The notes beneath the pieces are model-generated. The model saw nothing but the letters and a program-made list of their open reading frames with translations. It was not told where the DNA came from and did not search any database. The position numbers and the translations under genes are program-made. DNA of 64,000 bases from contig CAZSIB010000001.1 in NCBI GenBank assembly GCA_964607245.1, positions 62,001 through 126,000 of the forward strand. Direction: 5' to 3'. The first letter of the stretch is position 1; the number at the start of each line of letters is the position of its first letter. The DNA comes from CAZLPZ01 sp964607245. GTDB lineage: Bacteria > Pseudomonadota > Alphaproteobacteria > Micavibrionales > Micavibrionaceae. Below are positions 8,446-18,657 of the stretch, in pieces.

Positions 8446-8489
8446 GTCGGGGGGGCTTTCGGGAATGCCAGGCGAACTGGCGGCCCGAC
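8446..8489 (+). promoter_or_regulatory. Structured rpsF leader, candidate S6:S18 autoregulatory element
   Basis: An outer stem GTCGGG (8446-8451)/CCCGAC (8484-8489) encloses an inner hairpin GCCAG-GCGAA-CTGGC (8467-8481), ending 18 nt before the rpsF ATG. In many bacteria the S6:S18 complex represses its own operon through a leader hairpin; the match here is by position and shape only. Confidence 0.45.
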
Positions 8490-8507
8490 AACCATAAGGA
8501 GAAAACG

Positions 8508-8873
8508 ATGCCTGTTTATGAAACCGTGCTGATGGCGCGGCAAGAACTCAGCACCGCCCAAGTCGAGAAATTGACGGATGCGTGCGTGAAAATTGCAACT
8601 GATCTCGGTGCAAAATTACTCAAAAAAGAAGACTGGGGTCTGCGTACCCTAGCGTATCCAGTGAAAAAGGCCAAAAAGGCCTATTACGTTTTGCTTGAAC
8701 TGGATGCGCCCCCCGCAGCACTTCATGAACTTGAGCGCAACATGCGTTTTAACGAAGAAATTCTGCGCTATCTGTCGGTGCGTCGTGATGCGCCTTCGAC
8801 CGAACAATCGCCGATCTTGAACAAAGAACGTGATGATTTGCGCTTTGATGACAACATGATGGAGGTGGCATAA
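8508..8873 (+). CDS. rpsF: 30S ribosomal protein S6
   Basis: A 121-residue S6 starting MPVYETVLMARQELS, with KKEDWGLRTLAYPVKKAKKAYYVLLELDA and NEEILRYLSVRRD. It binds 16S rRNA as a dimer with S18, the next gene. An AAGGAG ribosome site precedes the ATG. The stop overlaps the rpsR start (TAATG), implying coupled translation. Confidence 0.97.
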   Translation: MPVYETVLMARQELSTAQVEKLTDACVKIATDLGAKLLKKEDWGLRTLAYPVKKAKKAYYVLLELDAPPAALHELERNMRFNEEILRYLSVRRDAPSTEQSPILNKERDDLRFDDNMMEVA

Positions 8874-9211
8874 TGTCGACCGAAACAGCACAAAATGCGG
8901 GTGCCGATGGCGCCGCAGGTGGAAAGAAAGTTTTTTTCCGTCGTCGTAAATCTTGCCCATTTTCGGGCCCGAATGGCTTGCCCATTGATTGGAAAGATCC
9001 GAAATTGCTCGGTAAATTTATCTCGGAACGTGGCAAAATGATGCCCAGCCGAATTACCGCCGTTTCTCAAATCAAACAGCGTGAACTGGCAACCGCCATC
9101 AAGCGCGCGCGTTTCATGGCACTCATGCCGTACGTGCGTGTGGAAAGCGAATTCCGCGCTCCCCGCACGCCGCGTCCCGATACGCGTTCTGACCAACAAG
9201 GAGCGAACTAA
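8873..9211 (+). CDS. rpsR: 30S ribosomal protein S18
   Basis: S18 of 112 residues. The core FFRRRKSCPFSG...IDWKDPKLLGKFISERGKMMPSRITAVSQIKQRELATAIKRARFMALMPY is intact. An Ala/Gly-rich N-terminal extension (~17 residues) and an Arg-rich tail make it longer than the ~75-80 residue norm. It is the partner of S6 and sits 2 bp before rplI. Confidence 0.97.
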   Translation: MSTETAQNAGADGAAGGKKVFFRRRKSCPFSGPNGLPIDWKDPKLLGKFISERGKMMPSRITAVSQIKQRELATAIKRARFMALMPYVRVESEFRAPRTPRPDTRSDQQGAN

Positions 9212-9213
9212 TC

Positions 9214-9933
9214 ATGGCTCAAACACAAATTATTTTACTTGAACGCGTTGAAGACCTGGGCCAGATGGGCGACATTGTCACCGTCAAACCCGGCTATGCG
9301 CGGAACTTCCTTCTGCCCCAAGCCAAGGCGCTCCGCGCGTCCAAGGCCAATATCGCGTATTTCGAAGCCCAGAAAAAACAACTGGAAGCCACGAATATCG
9401 CGAAGCGGGCCGAGGCTGAAAAACTTGCGACCAAGATGAAAGATTTCTCGGTTGTTGTTCTGCGTCAAGCGGCCGAAGGTGGTCAGCTTTATGGTTCTGT
9501 CACGACCCGCGATATCGCGGAAGCGGCGGCCACAGCGGGCCTGACGATTGATCGTGCGCAGGTGCGACTTAATCAAGCGTTTAAAACCTTGGGTCTCTTT
9601 ACCTTGGACGTGTATTTGCACCCGGAAGTTAAAATTCCGGTGACCGTCAATATCGCCCGTTCGGAAGAAGAAGCGAAACTTCAAAAGAAAATGGGTAAAG
9701 CCGTGATTGCTGCCGAGGCGAATGACGCTGCGAATGCCGGAACACCCGAAAAAGCGGCGTTCCTGGACCAAGAAGCCTTGACCGCTGAAGAAAAAGCTGC
9801 GGCCGAAGCGCAAGCGGCCGCTGAGGCAGACGCCAAACTCGCTGCCGAAAAATCAGCCAAGCGCGCGGCCAAGAAAGCCAGCAAAAAAACCGACGATGCC
9901 GAAGGCGACGCGGCGGAAGCAACGGCTGAATAA
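9214..9933 (+). CDS. rplI: 50S ribosomal protein L9 with long Ala/Lys/Glu-rich tail
   Basis: L9 N-terminal signature ILLERVEDLGQMGDIVTVKPGYARNFLLPQAKA, the long connecting helix and the C-terminal domain ending near residue 150. The protein then continues to 239 residues with a low-complexity tail rich in Ala, Glu and Lys (repeated AAEAQAA/AKRAAKKASKK patterns). L9 is usually about 150 residues; alphaproteobacterial copies are often extended, but this one is long. It is the last gene of the operon and is followed by a terminator. Confidence 0.96.
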   Translation: MAQTQIILLERVEDLGQMGDIVTVKPGYARNFLLPQAKALRASKANIAYFEAQKKQLEATNIAKRAEAEKLATKMKDFSVVVLRQAAEGGQLYGSVTTRDIAEAAATAGLTIDRAQVRLNQAFKTLGLFTLDVYLHPEVKIPVTVNIARSEEEAKLQKKMGKAVIAAEANDAANAGTPEKAAFLDQEALTAEEKAAAEAQAAAEADAKLAAEKSAKRAAKKASKKTDDAEGDAAEATAE

Positions 9934-9952
9934 TTTAGGTCTTCAGATATTT

Positions 9953-9989
9953 AAAACCCCCGGTGCATCAACCGGGGGTTTTTGTTTTT
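9953..9989 (+). terminator. Terminator of rpsF-rpsR-rplI
   Basis: AAAACCCCCGGT, loop GCATCA, ACCGGGGGTTTTT, then a further T-rich run. A textbook intrinsic terminator 20 bp after the rplI stop. Confidence 0.92.
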
Positions 9990-10020
9990 CATCAGATGAA
10001 AATCGATATAGACTGTGCCA

Positions 10021-10503
10021 TTATAATCCTAATGAAGATATAATTTCTGAAGCGGTATTTTCTAGAGATATACCGCTATTATCAATGACAAGATCGCTGA
10101 AGGTTCTTTGGTGATAGCCCTCAGCATACATTTCCTCAATACGGCACTTTTCCCAATCCTGTAAAAGTCTGTTTCCACGTGGGGATAAAGCAACGTGAAG
10201 CGGAGGAGAGATTGTTACACACACGCAGCGCCAGCTATGATTTGTACAAAATAAATGTAGATTGTTGTAATCAGTTTGGCGTAATGGGTAAGCGACAAAA
10301 GCATAAATCCAATCGGATGAAACTAAAGATAATTTTATATATCCGAGTGCGGCTTGGATTTTTTTCTCGAGATCCCCGTTCCATTTTTGTCCGTGGTGGT
10401 CACCATCAACAAAAATAGCTTTTTCAAATAATGTTGAGAGGTACTCTCCCGTTGTGGACTTGCCAGAGTTTATTGACCCATTGATAAGAATGACGCTTTT
10501 CAT
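10021..10503 (-). CDS. AT-rich P-loop kinase/ATPase of unknown substrate
   Basis: A 160-residue protein with an N-terminal Walker A motif (ILINGSINSGKST) and VDGDHHGQKWNGD where small-molecule kinases bind substrate, so an adenylylsulfate/shikimate-kinase-like fold is likely. The middle is rich in aromatic residues and Cys (WIYAFVAYPL, WRCVCVTIS). I do not recognise the family further. Its base composition and codon use are clearly more AT-rich than the ribosomal and tilS genes around it, and it stands alone, which suggests recent transfer. Confidence 0.7.
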   Translation of the reverse strand: MKSVILINGSINSGKSTTGEYLSTLFEKAIFVDGDHHGQKWNGDLEKKIQAALGYIKLSLVSSDWIYAFVAYPLRQTDYNNLHLFCTNHSWRCVCVTISPPLHVALSPRGNRLLQDWEKCRIEEMYAEGYHQRTFSDLVIDNSGISLENTASEIISSLGL

Positions 10504-10650
10504 AGGAATATGAATATCACAATGTATTTCATGAATAAATAAAATTATAGGGATGATTTTGTAAGCATTTATTCTTAATGGCGCTGAATGTTTATTTATG
10601 TACCAAATCTATATAGAGTTGATATCAAACCTTAATCTCAAGATCACACC

Positions 10651-11742
10651 ATGATGACCAGGGCAAAAGCGAAAGACAAGCAAGAACGCAAGGGGGTTGC
10701 TCCCGCTGCGCCGGTGACAGATTCTGAATTTTCAGCGTGCTTATCGCGGATATCCTTTGATCTTTGCGCGGTAAAGGACATTGCGGTTGCTGTATCGGGC
10801 GGGGCGGATTCGTTGGCGCTTTTGTATTTACTTGGGCGGTGGGCGGCCATTCACGCGCCCTCTTTGCGGATTCATGCGCTGACGGTTGATCATGGCTTGC
10901 GCCCGGAATCAAAGAGCGAGGCGCAGCAGGTCGCCACGTGGATCGCCGCCTGGGGGCAGAATAAAAGACATCAAATTCCCGCGCATCTGATCAGGCACCA
11001 GATTTTGATGTGGCGCGGGGTGAAACCCAAAACAAAAATCATCGAAACGGCGCGGCAAAAACGCTATGCCTTGATGGAGGCCTATTGTAAGAAAAACAAA
11101 ATTCCATGTCTTTTTCTGGCACACCATCGGGATGATCAAGCCGAAACGGTGTTGATGCGCCTTGCCGCCGGATCCGGAGTGGATGGCTTGGCCGGGATGG
11201 CCCCCGTTTCTTTTGATCACGGAGTTTTGTTATTGCGGCCTTTGCTCGATATGCCGCATGATCGCCTGTGTGCATCGTTACGCACCGCCCGGCAAGATTG
11301 GGTTGAGGATCCGACAAATCAGAATGATCATTACGCGCGCTCCCGCCTGCGTCATGCCCGGGATGTTTTGGCGCGTGAAGGATTAACCCCCGTGCGTCTT
11401 GCGGCACTTGCCCGTCGTGCATCCGCCGCCCGCGAGGTGTGCGTATACCTCGCCGAAAAGGTTTGGGCGGATCATGTGCAGGTGACATCCGAATCGGTTC
11501 AGATCGGGGTGGATGTATGGCAAGGGATATTGCCTGACACGCGCACGCGTCTTTTGGTCCAGGCGCTTGGGCATATCGCGGGAGCGCATCGCCCCCCCCG
11601 CCTGGAACAGGTCGAGGCGATGATATCAGCGTTTGACGGGGTAAAGGGCAAAACGCTGCGTCGAACACTTGGCGGGTGTATGGTGTCGTATGGCACAAAA
11701 TGGATCAAAATTAGCCGTGAAACAAAAGAAATAAGGTCATAA
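10651..11742 (+). CDS. tilS: tRNA(Ile)-lysidine synthetase
   Basis: ATP-dependent enzyme that converts C34 of tRNA-Ile(CAT) to lysidine so that it reads AUA. The PP-loop motif AVSGGADSLALL is at about residues 48-59, followed by VDHGLRPES and FLAHHRDDQAETVLMRLAAGSGVDGL. At 363 residues it lies within the family range. Its substrate tRNA is encoded at 51788-51863 in this window. It precedes ftsH by 75 bp, a common alphaproteobacterial order. Confidence 0.95.
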   Translation: MMTRAKAKDKQERKGVAPAAPVTDSEFSACLSRISFDLCAVKDIAVAVSGGADSLALLYLLGRWAAIHAPSLRIHALTVDHGLRPESKSEAQQVATWIAAWGQNKRHQIPAHLIRHQILMWRGVKPKTKIIETARQKRYALMEAYCKKNKIPCLFLAHHRDDQAETVLMRLAAGSGVDGLAGMAPVSFDHGVLLLRPLLDMPHDRLCASLRTARQDWVEDPTNQNDHYARSRLRHARDVLAREGLTPVRLAALARRASAAREVCVYLAEKVWADHVQVTSESVQIGVDVWQGILPDTRTRLLVQALGHIAGAHRPPRLEQVEAMISAFDGVKGKTLRRTLGGCMVSYGTKWIKISRETKEIRS

Positions 11743-11817
11743 ATCACGGCGTACTTGGTTTTATCCCGTAACTGCCTTATATATAGAGAAGAGTTTAACG
11801 ATGATCAGAGATAGGAC

Positions 11818-13743
<1,926 letters not shown>

Positions 13744-13749
13744 TTTTTA

Positions 13750-14106
13750 TTAGCCTTTCGTTGGCGATGGTTTTATTGTTGTAGATTTCGTCGTTTGATG
13801 GGTTAGATTTTTGGCAACATCTGTTAGATCAGAAATTGTTCCGTCTGGATAATGGCCTTTTATTTCGGTCGCAGAATCCAGAAGAATTTCAAGCAATCGA
13901 AGGGCCCGTAATCCCCGTTTAATAAGTTCAGTATCATTAAGTCTTGTCGTTTTACTTAAATCAGCATGAATATCAAAATCTTCTCCCGTTAGGCGACAAG
14001 AAATTGTTTTTCCGTCATTTTTTGGTTTTGCTCGCAGGCGCTCAATTTCTTTTTGTATGCGCGGACTGAACCCTGTGAGATCAAAGTTTTTTTGTAAATC
14101 ACCCAT
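13750..14106 (-). CDS. Hypothetical protein
   Basis: A 118-residue soluble protein that I do not recognise. Residues ~55-80 (TRLNDTELIKRGLRALRLLEILL) could form the strand and helices of a ribbon-helix-helix protein, but the pattern is too weak to call. The tail is Thr/Ser/Lys-rich. AAAAAGGAG sits before the ATG, so it is probably expressed. It is AT-richer than ftsH, with which it converges at a 6-bp gap. Confidence 0.6.
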   Translation of the reverse strand: MGDLQKNFDLTGFSPRIQKEIERLRAKPKNDGKTISCRLTGEDFDIHADLSKTTRLNDTELIKRGLRALRLLEILLDSATEIKGHYPDGTISDLTDVAKNLTHQTTKSTTIKPSPTKG

Positions 14107-14216
14107 AATAATCTCCTTTTTTCTCTTTTATTCCATAAAATTAAACCTGTCAATTACGCCCTGTAACATCATGTGATTGTTTGTTTTTGGCGGGGTTGGG
14201 TAGAAAATGGGCTGGG

Positions 14217-14243
14217 AAATCTCCCTCTTTACGAGGGAGATTT
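14217..14243 (+). promoter_or_regulatory. Perfect 11-bp hairpin in the glmM leader
   Basis: AAATCTCCCTC (14217-14227), loop TTTAC, GAGGGAGATTT (14233-14243), ending 19 bp before the glmM ATG. No long T-run follows, so it is not a clear terminator. It could be an attenuator or a binding or processing site for glmM mRNA. Confidence 0.5.
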
Positions 14244-14262
14244 ATGGTCACTGGAGATAAAA

Positions 14263-15624
14263 ATGACCCGACATTTATTTGGTACAGATGGTATTCGCGG
14301 GCTTGCCAACACGCATCCCATGACGGCAGATGTCGGCTTACGTGTTGCGATGGCGTCGGCCACGCTCCTCTCGGGTGACAATGGCGCGGGCACAGGCCGC
14401 GTGATCATCGGCAAGGATACGCGCCTCTCTGGATATCTCTTTGAACAAGCGATGTCGGCGGGATTTGTTGCGATGGGGATGGAAGTGATTTTGGTAGGAC
14501 CTATTCCCACACCGGGGATCGCCATGCTGACCCGCAGTTTACGCGCCGATCTGGGGGTGATGATTTCGGCGTCGCATAACCCCTATCACGATAACGGAAT
14601 TAAATTATTTGCAAGCGATGGGTACAAACTACCCGATGCGCTTGAGGAACAGATTGAAGAGCTTGCCGGGGATCCCGATTTGATGCTGCGCGCGCATCCC
14701 GACAAAATCGGCAAGGCGACGCGTCTGGATGATGCGCTTGGGCGCTATGTCGAATTTATCAAAGCCAGCTTCCCGAAAGGGCAAACGTTAAAGGGGCTGA
14801 AGGTTGTGGTTGACTGCGCACATGGTGCTGCCTACCGCGTGGCCCCGCAAGTGTTGTGGGAACTTGAGGCTGAGGTGATTCCGATGAATGTGACCCCGGA
14901 TGGTCGGAACATCAATGATGAATGCGGCGCAACACGGCCCCAGGGGTTACAACAAGCGGTCTTTGATCATCAGGCGGATTTGGGCATTGCGCTTGATGGG
15001 GATGCCGACCGCGTGATTTTGGTGGATGAGCAGGCGCGCGTCATTGACGGTGATCAATTCCTCGCGACGCTCGCCGATGATTGGCACGGTCAAGGGCGCT
15101 TGGCACATCATACGGTGGTCGCCACGATCATGTCGAATTTGGGATTGGAACGTTATTTGGGCACGCGCGGGATCACGTTGTTACGTGCCGCGGTCGGGGA
15201 TCGGTATGTGGTGGAACGCATGCGGGCCGGGGGATTTAATTTGGGTGGCGAACCGTCGGGCCATGTGGTGATGACCGATTACGGGACGACGGGGGACGGG
15301 TTGATGGCCGCCCTTGCGGGATTGGCGATCATGAAAAAGCGCGGGGTGCCGGCCTCTCGCGTGTTTGCGGCATTTACGCCCGTGCCCCAGATTCTTGAGA
15401 ATATCCGTTATGTGACCGGGGGCGAACCGCCGCTTGCCCGTGCTGCGATCAAGGATATCATTGCGCGGGCCGAACGGAAAATTGCCGGGCAGGGTCGTGT
15501 GCTGGTTCGCGCGTCGGGGACCGAACCTGTTTTGCGCGTGATGGCGGAAGGGGATGACGCGCGGCTAGTCAAGGCGCTCGTTGATGAACTTTGCCAGGAT
15601 ATTCGCGCGGCGGTCGCGGGATAG
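14263..15624 (+). CDS. glmM: Phosphoglucosamine mutase
   Basis: Converts glucosamine-6-phosphate to glucosamine-1-phosphate for UDP-GlcNAc, the precursor of peptidoglycan and LPS. It starts MTRHLFGTDGIRGLAN. The phosphoserine loop is MISASHNPYHDNGIK, the metal loop ALDGDADRV, the sugar loop GGEPSGHV, and the phosphate loop RASGTEPVLRVMAEG. I chose ATG 14263 (TGGAG upstream), giving 453 residues; a longer frame from 14173 would include the leader hairpin. It converges on ubiG. Confidence 0.97.
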   Translation: MTRHLFGTDGIRGLANTHPMTADVGLRVAMASATLLSGDNGAGTGRVIIGKDTRLSGYLFEQAMSAGFVAMGMEVILVGPIPTPGIAMLTRSLRADLGVMISASHNPYHDNGIKLFASDGYKLPDALEEQIEELAGDPDLMLRAHPDKIGKATRLDDALGRYVEFIKASFPKGQTLKGLKVVVDCAHGAAYRVAPQVLWELEAEVIPMNVTPDGRNINDECGATRPQGLQQAVFDHQADLGIALDGDADRVILVDEQARVIDGDQFLATLADDWHGQGRLAHHTVVATIMSNLGLERYLGTRGITLLRAAVGDRYVVERMRAGGFNLGGEPSGHVVMTDYGTTGDGLMAALAGLAIMKKRGVPASRVFAAFTPVPQILENIRYVTGGEPPLARAAIKDIIARAERKIAGQGRVLVRASGTEPVLRVMAEGDDARLVKALVDELCQDIRAAVAG

Positions 15625-15637
15625 ATCGCGCGCGACA

Positions 15638-16396
15638 TTAAGTCTTTTTAAATGCCATAATATAATTTACATCCAGATCATGGGGCGAGAGCGCAAAATC
15701 GCGGGTGATCGGGCGATAGGTAATCCCGCTTGCCGCAATTGGGGAGAGGCCAAAAGGGCGCAGGCCCATCGCCAAGGTCGAGGGGCGCATAAATTGCCGC
15801 CAGTGATGCGTACCCTTTGGCACCCATCCTAAAATATATTCTGCCGCAACAATGCCTAAGGCAAAGGATTTAAGAGTCCGGTTTAATGTTGAGATAAATA
15901 ATACCCCGCCCGGTTTTAAAAGCTGGGCCGTTTCGGCCAGAAAAATTTCGGGTGCATCGACATGCTCGATAATTTCAAGCGCTGTAATCACATCGAATTT
16001 TAAGTCTTTGTTTCTGCTTCTAAATTCCTCAATGGATGTTGGTATATACGTCACGGATAATTCCATTAGGTCGGCATGTGCCCGGGCGGCGTCAATGGCT
16101 TGGGCGTCGGCATCGATTCCTGTCACGGTTGCCCCCAGGCGTGCAAAGGGTTCACAGACCAGTCCCCCGCCACATCCAACATCTAAACTTTTTATATTTT
16201 CCAGTAGGTTAGAACCATTTTTTGATGTTACTTCTAGGTTTTTAGAAAGAACATCCACCATAAAGCGCATGCGGATAGGGTTCAGCGCATGAAGCGGGGC
16301 AAACGGCCCGGTTTCATCCCACCAGGATTTTGAATCGTTCTGGAAATGATGGATTTCGCTTTGGTTGACGGTGTTCTGGCGAGGCATTTTATTCAT
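15638..16396 (-). CDS. ubiG: Ubiquinone biosynthesis O-methyltransferase
   Basis: SAM-dependent methyltransferase for the O-methylation steps of ubiquinone synthesis. At 252 residues it has the family opening (SEIHHFQNDSKSWWDETGPFAPLHALNPIRM), motif I DVGCGGGLVCEPFARLGATVTGID, and the C-terminal YILGWVPKGTHHWRQFMRPS seen in UbiG. The start overlaps the end of fdxA by 8 bp, so it is read as the last gene of a minus-strand run. Confidence 0.95.
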   Translation of the reverse strand: MNKMPRQNTVNQSEIHHFQNDSKSWWDETGPFAPLHALNPIRMRFMVDVLSKNLEVTSKNGSNLLENIKSLDVGCGGGLVCEPFARLGATVTGIDADAQAIDAARAHADLMELSVTYIPTSIEEFRSRNKDLKFDVITALEIIEHVDAPEIFLAETAQLLKPGGVLFISTLNRTLKSFALGIVAAEYILGWVPKGTHHWRQFMRPSTLAMGLRPFGLSPIAASGITYRPITRDFALSPHDLDVNYIMAFKKT

Positions 16397-16730
16397 CCCC
16401 TTTTCCCGGCGCGGGAGAGAAAAATTTCGGATATTTCCCTTTGAGGAGTTTATATTTTTCGGCCTGGGGCATCGGTTCCTTTTGGCGGGTAATGACAGGC
16501 CATTTTTGGGCGAATTCGCGATTCATTTCCAGAAAAGCGTTTGCACGCTTATCGGTATCGGGCACAATCGCCTCGATCGGGCATTCAGGTTCGCACACGC
16601 CACAATCGATGCATTCGTCGGGGTGAATCACAAGCGTATTCTCCCCCTCATAAAAACAATCCACCGGACACACTTCGACACAGTCGGTGTATTTACACAT
16701 GATACAAACATCGGTCACAACAAACGTCAT
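16389..16730 (-). CDS. fdxA: FdxA-type ferredoxin (3Fe-4S/4Fe-4S)
   Basis: A 113-residue soluble electron carrier of the Azotobacter FdI/FdxA type. The clusters are bound by MTFVVTDVCIMCKYTDCVEVCPVDCF and CIDCGVCEPECP. The ~45-residue C-terminal tail (EMNREFAQKWPVITRQKEPMPQAEKY) is diagnostic of this family. In alphaproteobacteria it is typically in an operon with a CarD-like or unrelated genes; here it precedes ubiG with an 8-bp overlap. Its redox partner is not evident. Confidence 0.95.
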   Translation of the reverse strand: MTFVVTDVCIMCKYTDCVEVCPVDCFYEGENTLVIHPDECIDCGVCEPECPIEAIVPDTDKRANAFLEMNREFAQKWPVITRQKEPMPQAEKYKLLKGKYPKFFSPAPGKGDE

Positions 16731-16772
16731 TTTGGCTCACTTGTTATCTCTGCGCTCACGCGGGGATGACAA

Positions 16773-17660
16773 CTATAGTTTTTCAATCTCTAGATACGGC
16801 GTGCCTTGATGCGCGTCAAGGGTGACGGTCGCACCCACAGGGAAGGAGATCAGGCGCGGTGTATGCCCAAAGGGTCCATTCGTCACAACCGGGATTTTTA
16901 GATTTTGCGTGTACTGCGCGATAATCTCGGGAACGGGAAACCCAAACGGGCGTCCTGTATCGAGCGTATCTGTAAATTGTCCAAAAATCAGACCCGCCGC
17001 GCGGTCCAAAATGCCGGCCAGTCGGAATTGATTTAGAATCCGGTCAAGTGTGCTGAGCTCCGCGCCGACATCTTCAAAAAATAAAATCGCGCCCGTCAAA
17101 TCGGGGAGATAGGGCGTGGCAAGTAGGCTTTGGAAAACGCTTAAATTCCCACCGATGAGGGGGCCTGCGGCAACGCCAGGTTTTTGGATGACGGCATCGG
17201 GCAGGGGGATTGTGGTGTTTGCCCCGGTGATCAGATCAAGAAATTGTTGGTATAAATCGTCGGGCAGGCGATCCGGCTTAAACCATGTCACGCCGGGGCC
17301 GTGATATTGGATGATCCCCGTTTTCGCATAAGCCGCATTCAACAAAGATGTTGTGTCTGAAAATCCGATAATCGGTTTCGTCAGGCGCGCATAATCCAGT
17401 TCCGCCAAAATGTGGGCGGCGGTTTGGCCGCCGCACGCGGTCAAGATCATGTCCACTTTTGGATCGGCCATCAGGTCATAAAGCGCCGCGATTTTTTCTT
17501 GAGCCGTGCCCGCGAGTTGTGTGTCGCGCAACCGTCCATAGGATTGCGGATGAACGACCAAATCATGGCCAAGCGCGCGCAACCGCGCCAGTCCCGGTTC
17601 AAAATTTTCAAGCCGTGCATAACTAGACGGCGCGCAGATACCAAAAGTGGGGTTTTTCAT
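16773..17660 (-). CDS. LD-carboxypeptidase (peptidase S66 family)
   Basis: A 295-residue serine peptidase of the LdcA/MccF family, which removes the terminal D-Ala from muropeptide L,D-peptides during cell-wall recycling. The N-terminus reads FGICAPSSYARLEN. LTACGGQTAAHILAELDY and the nucleophile motif IIGFSDTTSLLNA (Ser in GFSD) are followed by YHGPGVTWF. No signal peptide, so it is cytoplasmic. It lies 9 bp after the kinase/ParB-like gene and 42 bp before fdxA on the same strand. An MccF-like peptide-immunity role cannot be excluded. Confidence 0.9.
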   Translation of the reverse strand: MKNPTFGICAPSSYARLENFEPGLARLRALGHDLVVHPQSYGRLRDTQLAGTAQEKIAALYDLMADPKVDMILTACGGQTAAHILAELDYARLTKPIIGFSDTTSLLNAAYAKTGIIQYHGPGVTWFKPDRLPDDLYQQFLDLITGANTTIPLPDAVIQKPGVAAGPLIGGNLSVFQSLLATPYLPDLTGAILFFEDVGAELSTLDRILNQFRLAGILDRAAGLIFGQFTDTLDTGRPFGFPVPEIIAQYTQNLKIPVVTNGPFGHTPRLISFPVGATVTLDAHQGTPYLEIEKL

Positions 17661-17669
17661 GTTTAAGTG

Positions 17670-18587
17670 TTATTCCGGCATGATCAAATAACTGAACCCG
17701 TGGACCTGGGCCCATTCGTGGATGGCGGCATGATTTAAATGCTGGTGGTAAAATTCAGCGCCGGTCAGCGTACGGCCCGGAACGATGTCATCGCCCTTAA
17801 TCGTGCGGACAGGGATAAACGGCACGCCCGCAAGCACCGCCTTGGACGTGCGGACATGCCCATCCACGATCAGATAGAGGCGCCCCATATCGACAGCCGT
17901 GATGGGCGCGTGGTCAAATTCATCGGGGGGGAGTTCCAACCCCTTGTCCGTTACGTTCGGCATAATACTGGGGTACATCGAGCGCGGCGAGATCCAGCGA
18001 TGTTCCGTATGCTCTCCACTAAAGAAATGCGGCGACAGGCGATCAATTAAATCGGCCACATCATGCGGTGGGACGTTTGCGGTATCGATCAGTAGATCGT
18101 AATTTGAATCGTCTTGAATATTGATGCCGTAGGTGTTTTTAAAACGCTCCGTTTCGGACGTGTTCCGTGCCTGAATACTGGCCTTGATTTGTGGGGGGGA
18201 ATCGACATGTTCCGCTTTACGGATTTTATCGCGAAAAATACGCTCGGCCGCGATGTCGGGACAGACCGTGAGTTTGATTTTGAATGATTGGGGCAGAAAA
18301 TGCCACGCGAGACGTGCATCGACAATTAAATCATCGGGTGTCTGGGCCAGGTTTTTATAGACCGCGTCAATTTCGCGGTCGATCGACGGGTCGGACGTGG
18401 CGAGGTGATTGGCCGCCAGAATATCGATCCCGCGTTTCATCGCAATCTCGCGTAGGACGGCGCCTGTATAATATTTTTTGACACCCCATCGACTTTCAAG
18501 CTCTGTCGCAACCGTCGATTTCCCACTGCCCTGATCACCAGTCAGCGAGATAATTTTAGGGCCAGCATGTGCGCCAGGAATGGGCAT
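17670..18587 (-). CDS. Fusion of cytidylate-kinase-like P-loop domain with ParB/Srx-like domain
   Basis: A 305-residue protein in two parts. Residues ~10-190 form a nucleoside-monophosphate-kinase-like domain: P-loop SLTGDQGSGKSTVATEL, then YYTGAVLREIAMKRGIDI and a DARLAWHFLPQSFKIKL strand, as in CMP kinases acting with a lid region. Residues ~205-280 carry PITAVDMGRLYLIVDGHVRT followed by AVLAGVPFIPVRTI, which matches the DGHHR-type motif of ParB/Srx-like domains, including free serine kinases of the SbnI/SerK type. The combination is one I do not know as a named family. Substrate unknown; a two-step kinase or nucleotide-sensing role is speculation. Confidence 0.7.
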   Translation of the reverse strand: MPIPGAHAGPKIISLTGDQGSGKSTVATELESRWGVKKYYTGAVLREIAMKRGIDILAANHLATSDPSIDREIDAVYKNLAQTPDDLIVDARLAWHFLPQSFKIKLTVCPDIAAERIFRDKIRKAEHVDSPPQIKASIQARNTSETERFKNTYGINIQDDSNYDLLIDTANVPPHDVADLIDRLSPHFFSGEHTEHRWISPRSMYPSIMPNVTDKGLELPPDEFDHAPITAVDMGRLYLIVDGHVRTSKAVLAGVPFIPVRTIKGDDIVPGRTLTGAEFYHQHLNHAAIHEWAQVHGFSYLIMPE

Positions 18588-18657
18588 GATTCACGGATGG
18601 TTTACTTGGGGTTGTTGTTCCAAGAATCCTATCTTTGCTCTAAATAACTAGCAAGAA

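Noticed and set aside
16365..16769. Plus-strand open frame opposite fdxA
   Set aside because: Antisense to a clear ferredoxin gene; no ribosome site and no recognisable domain.
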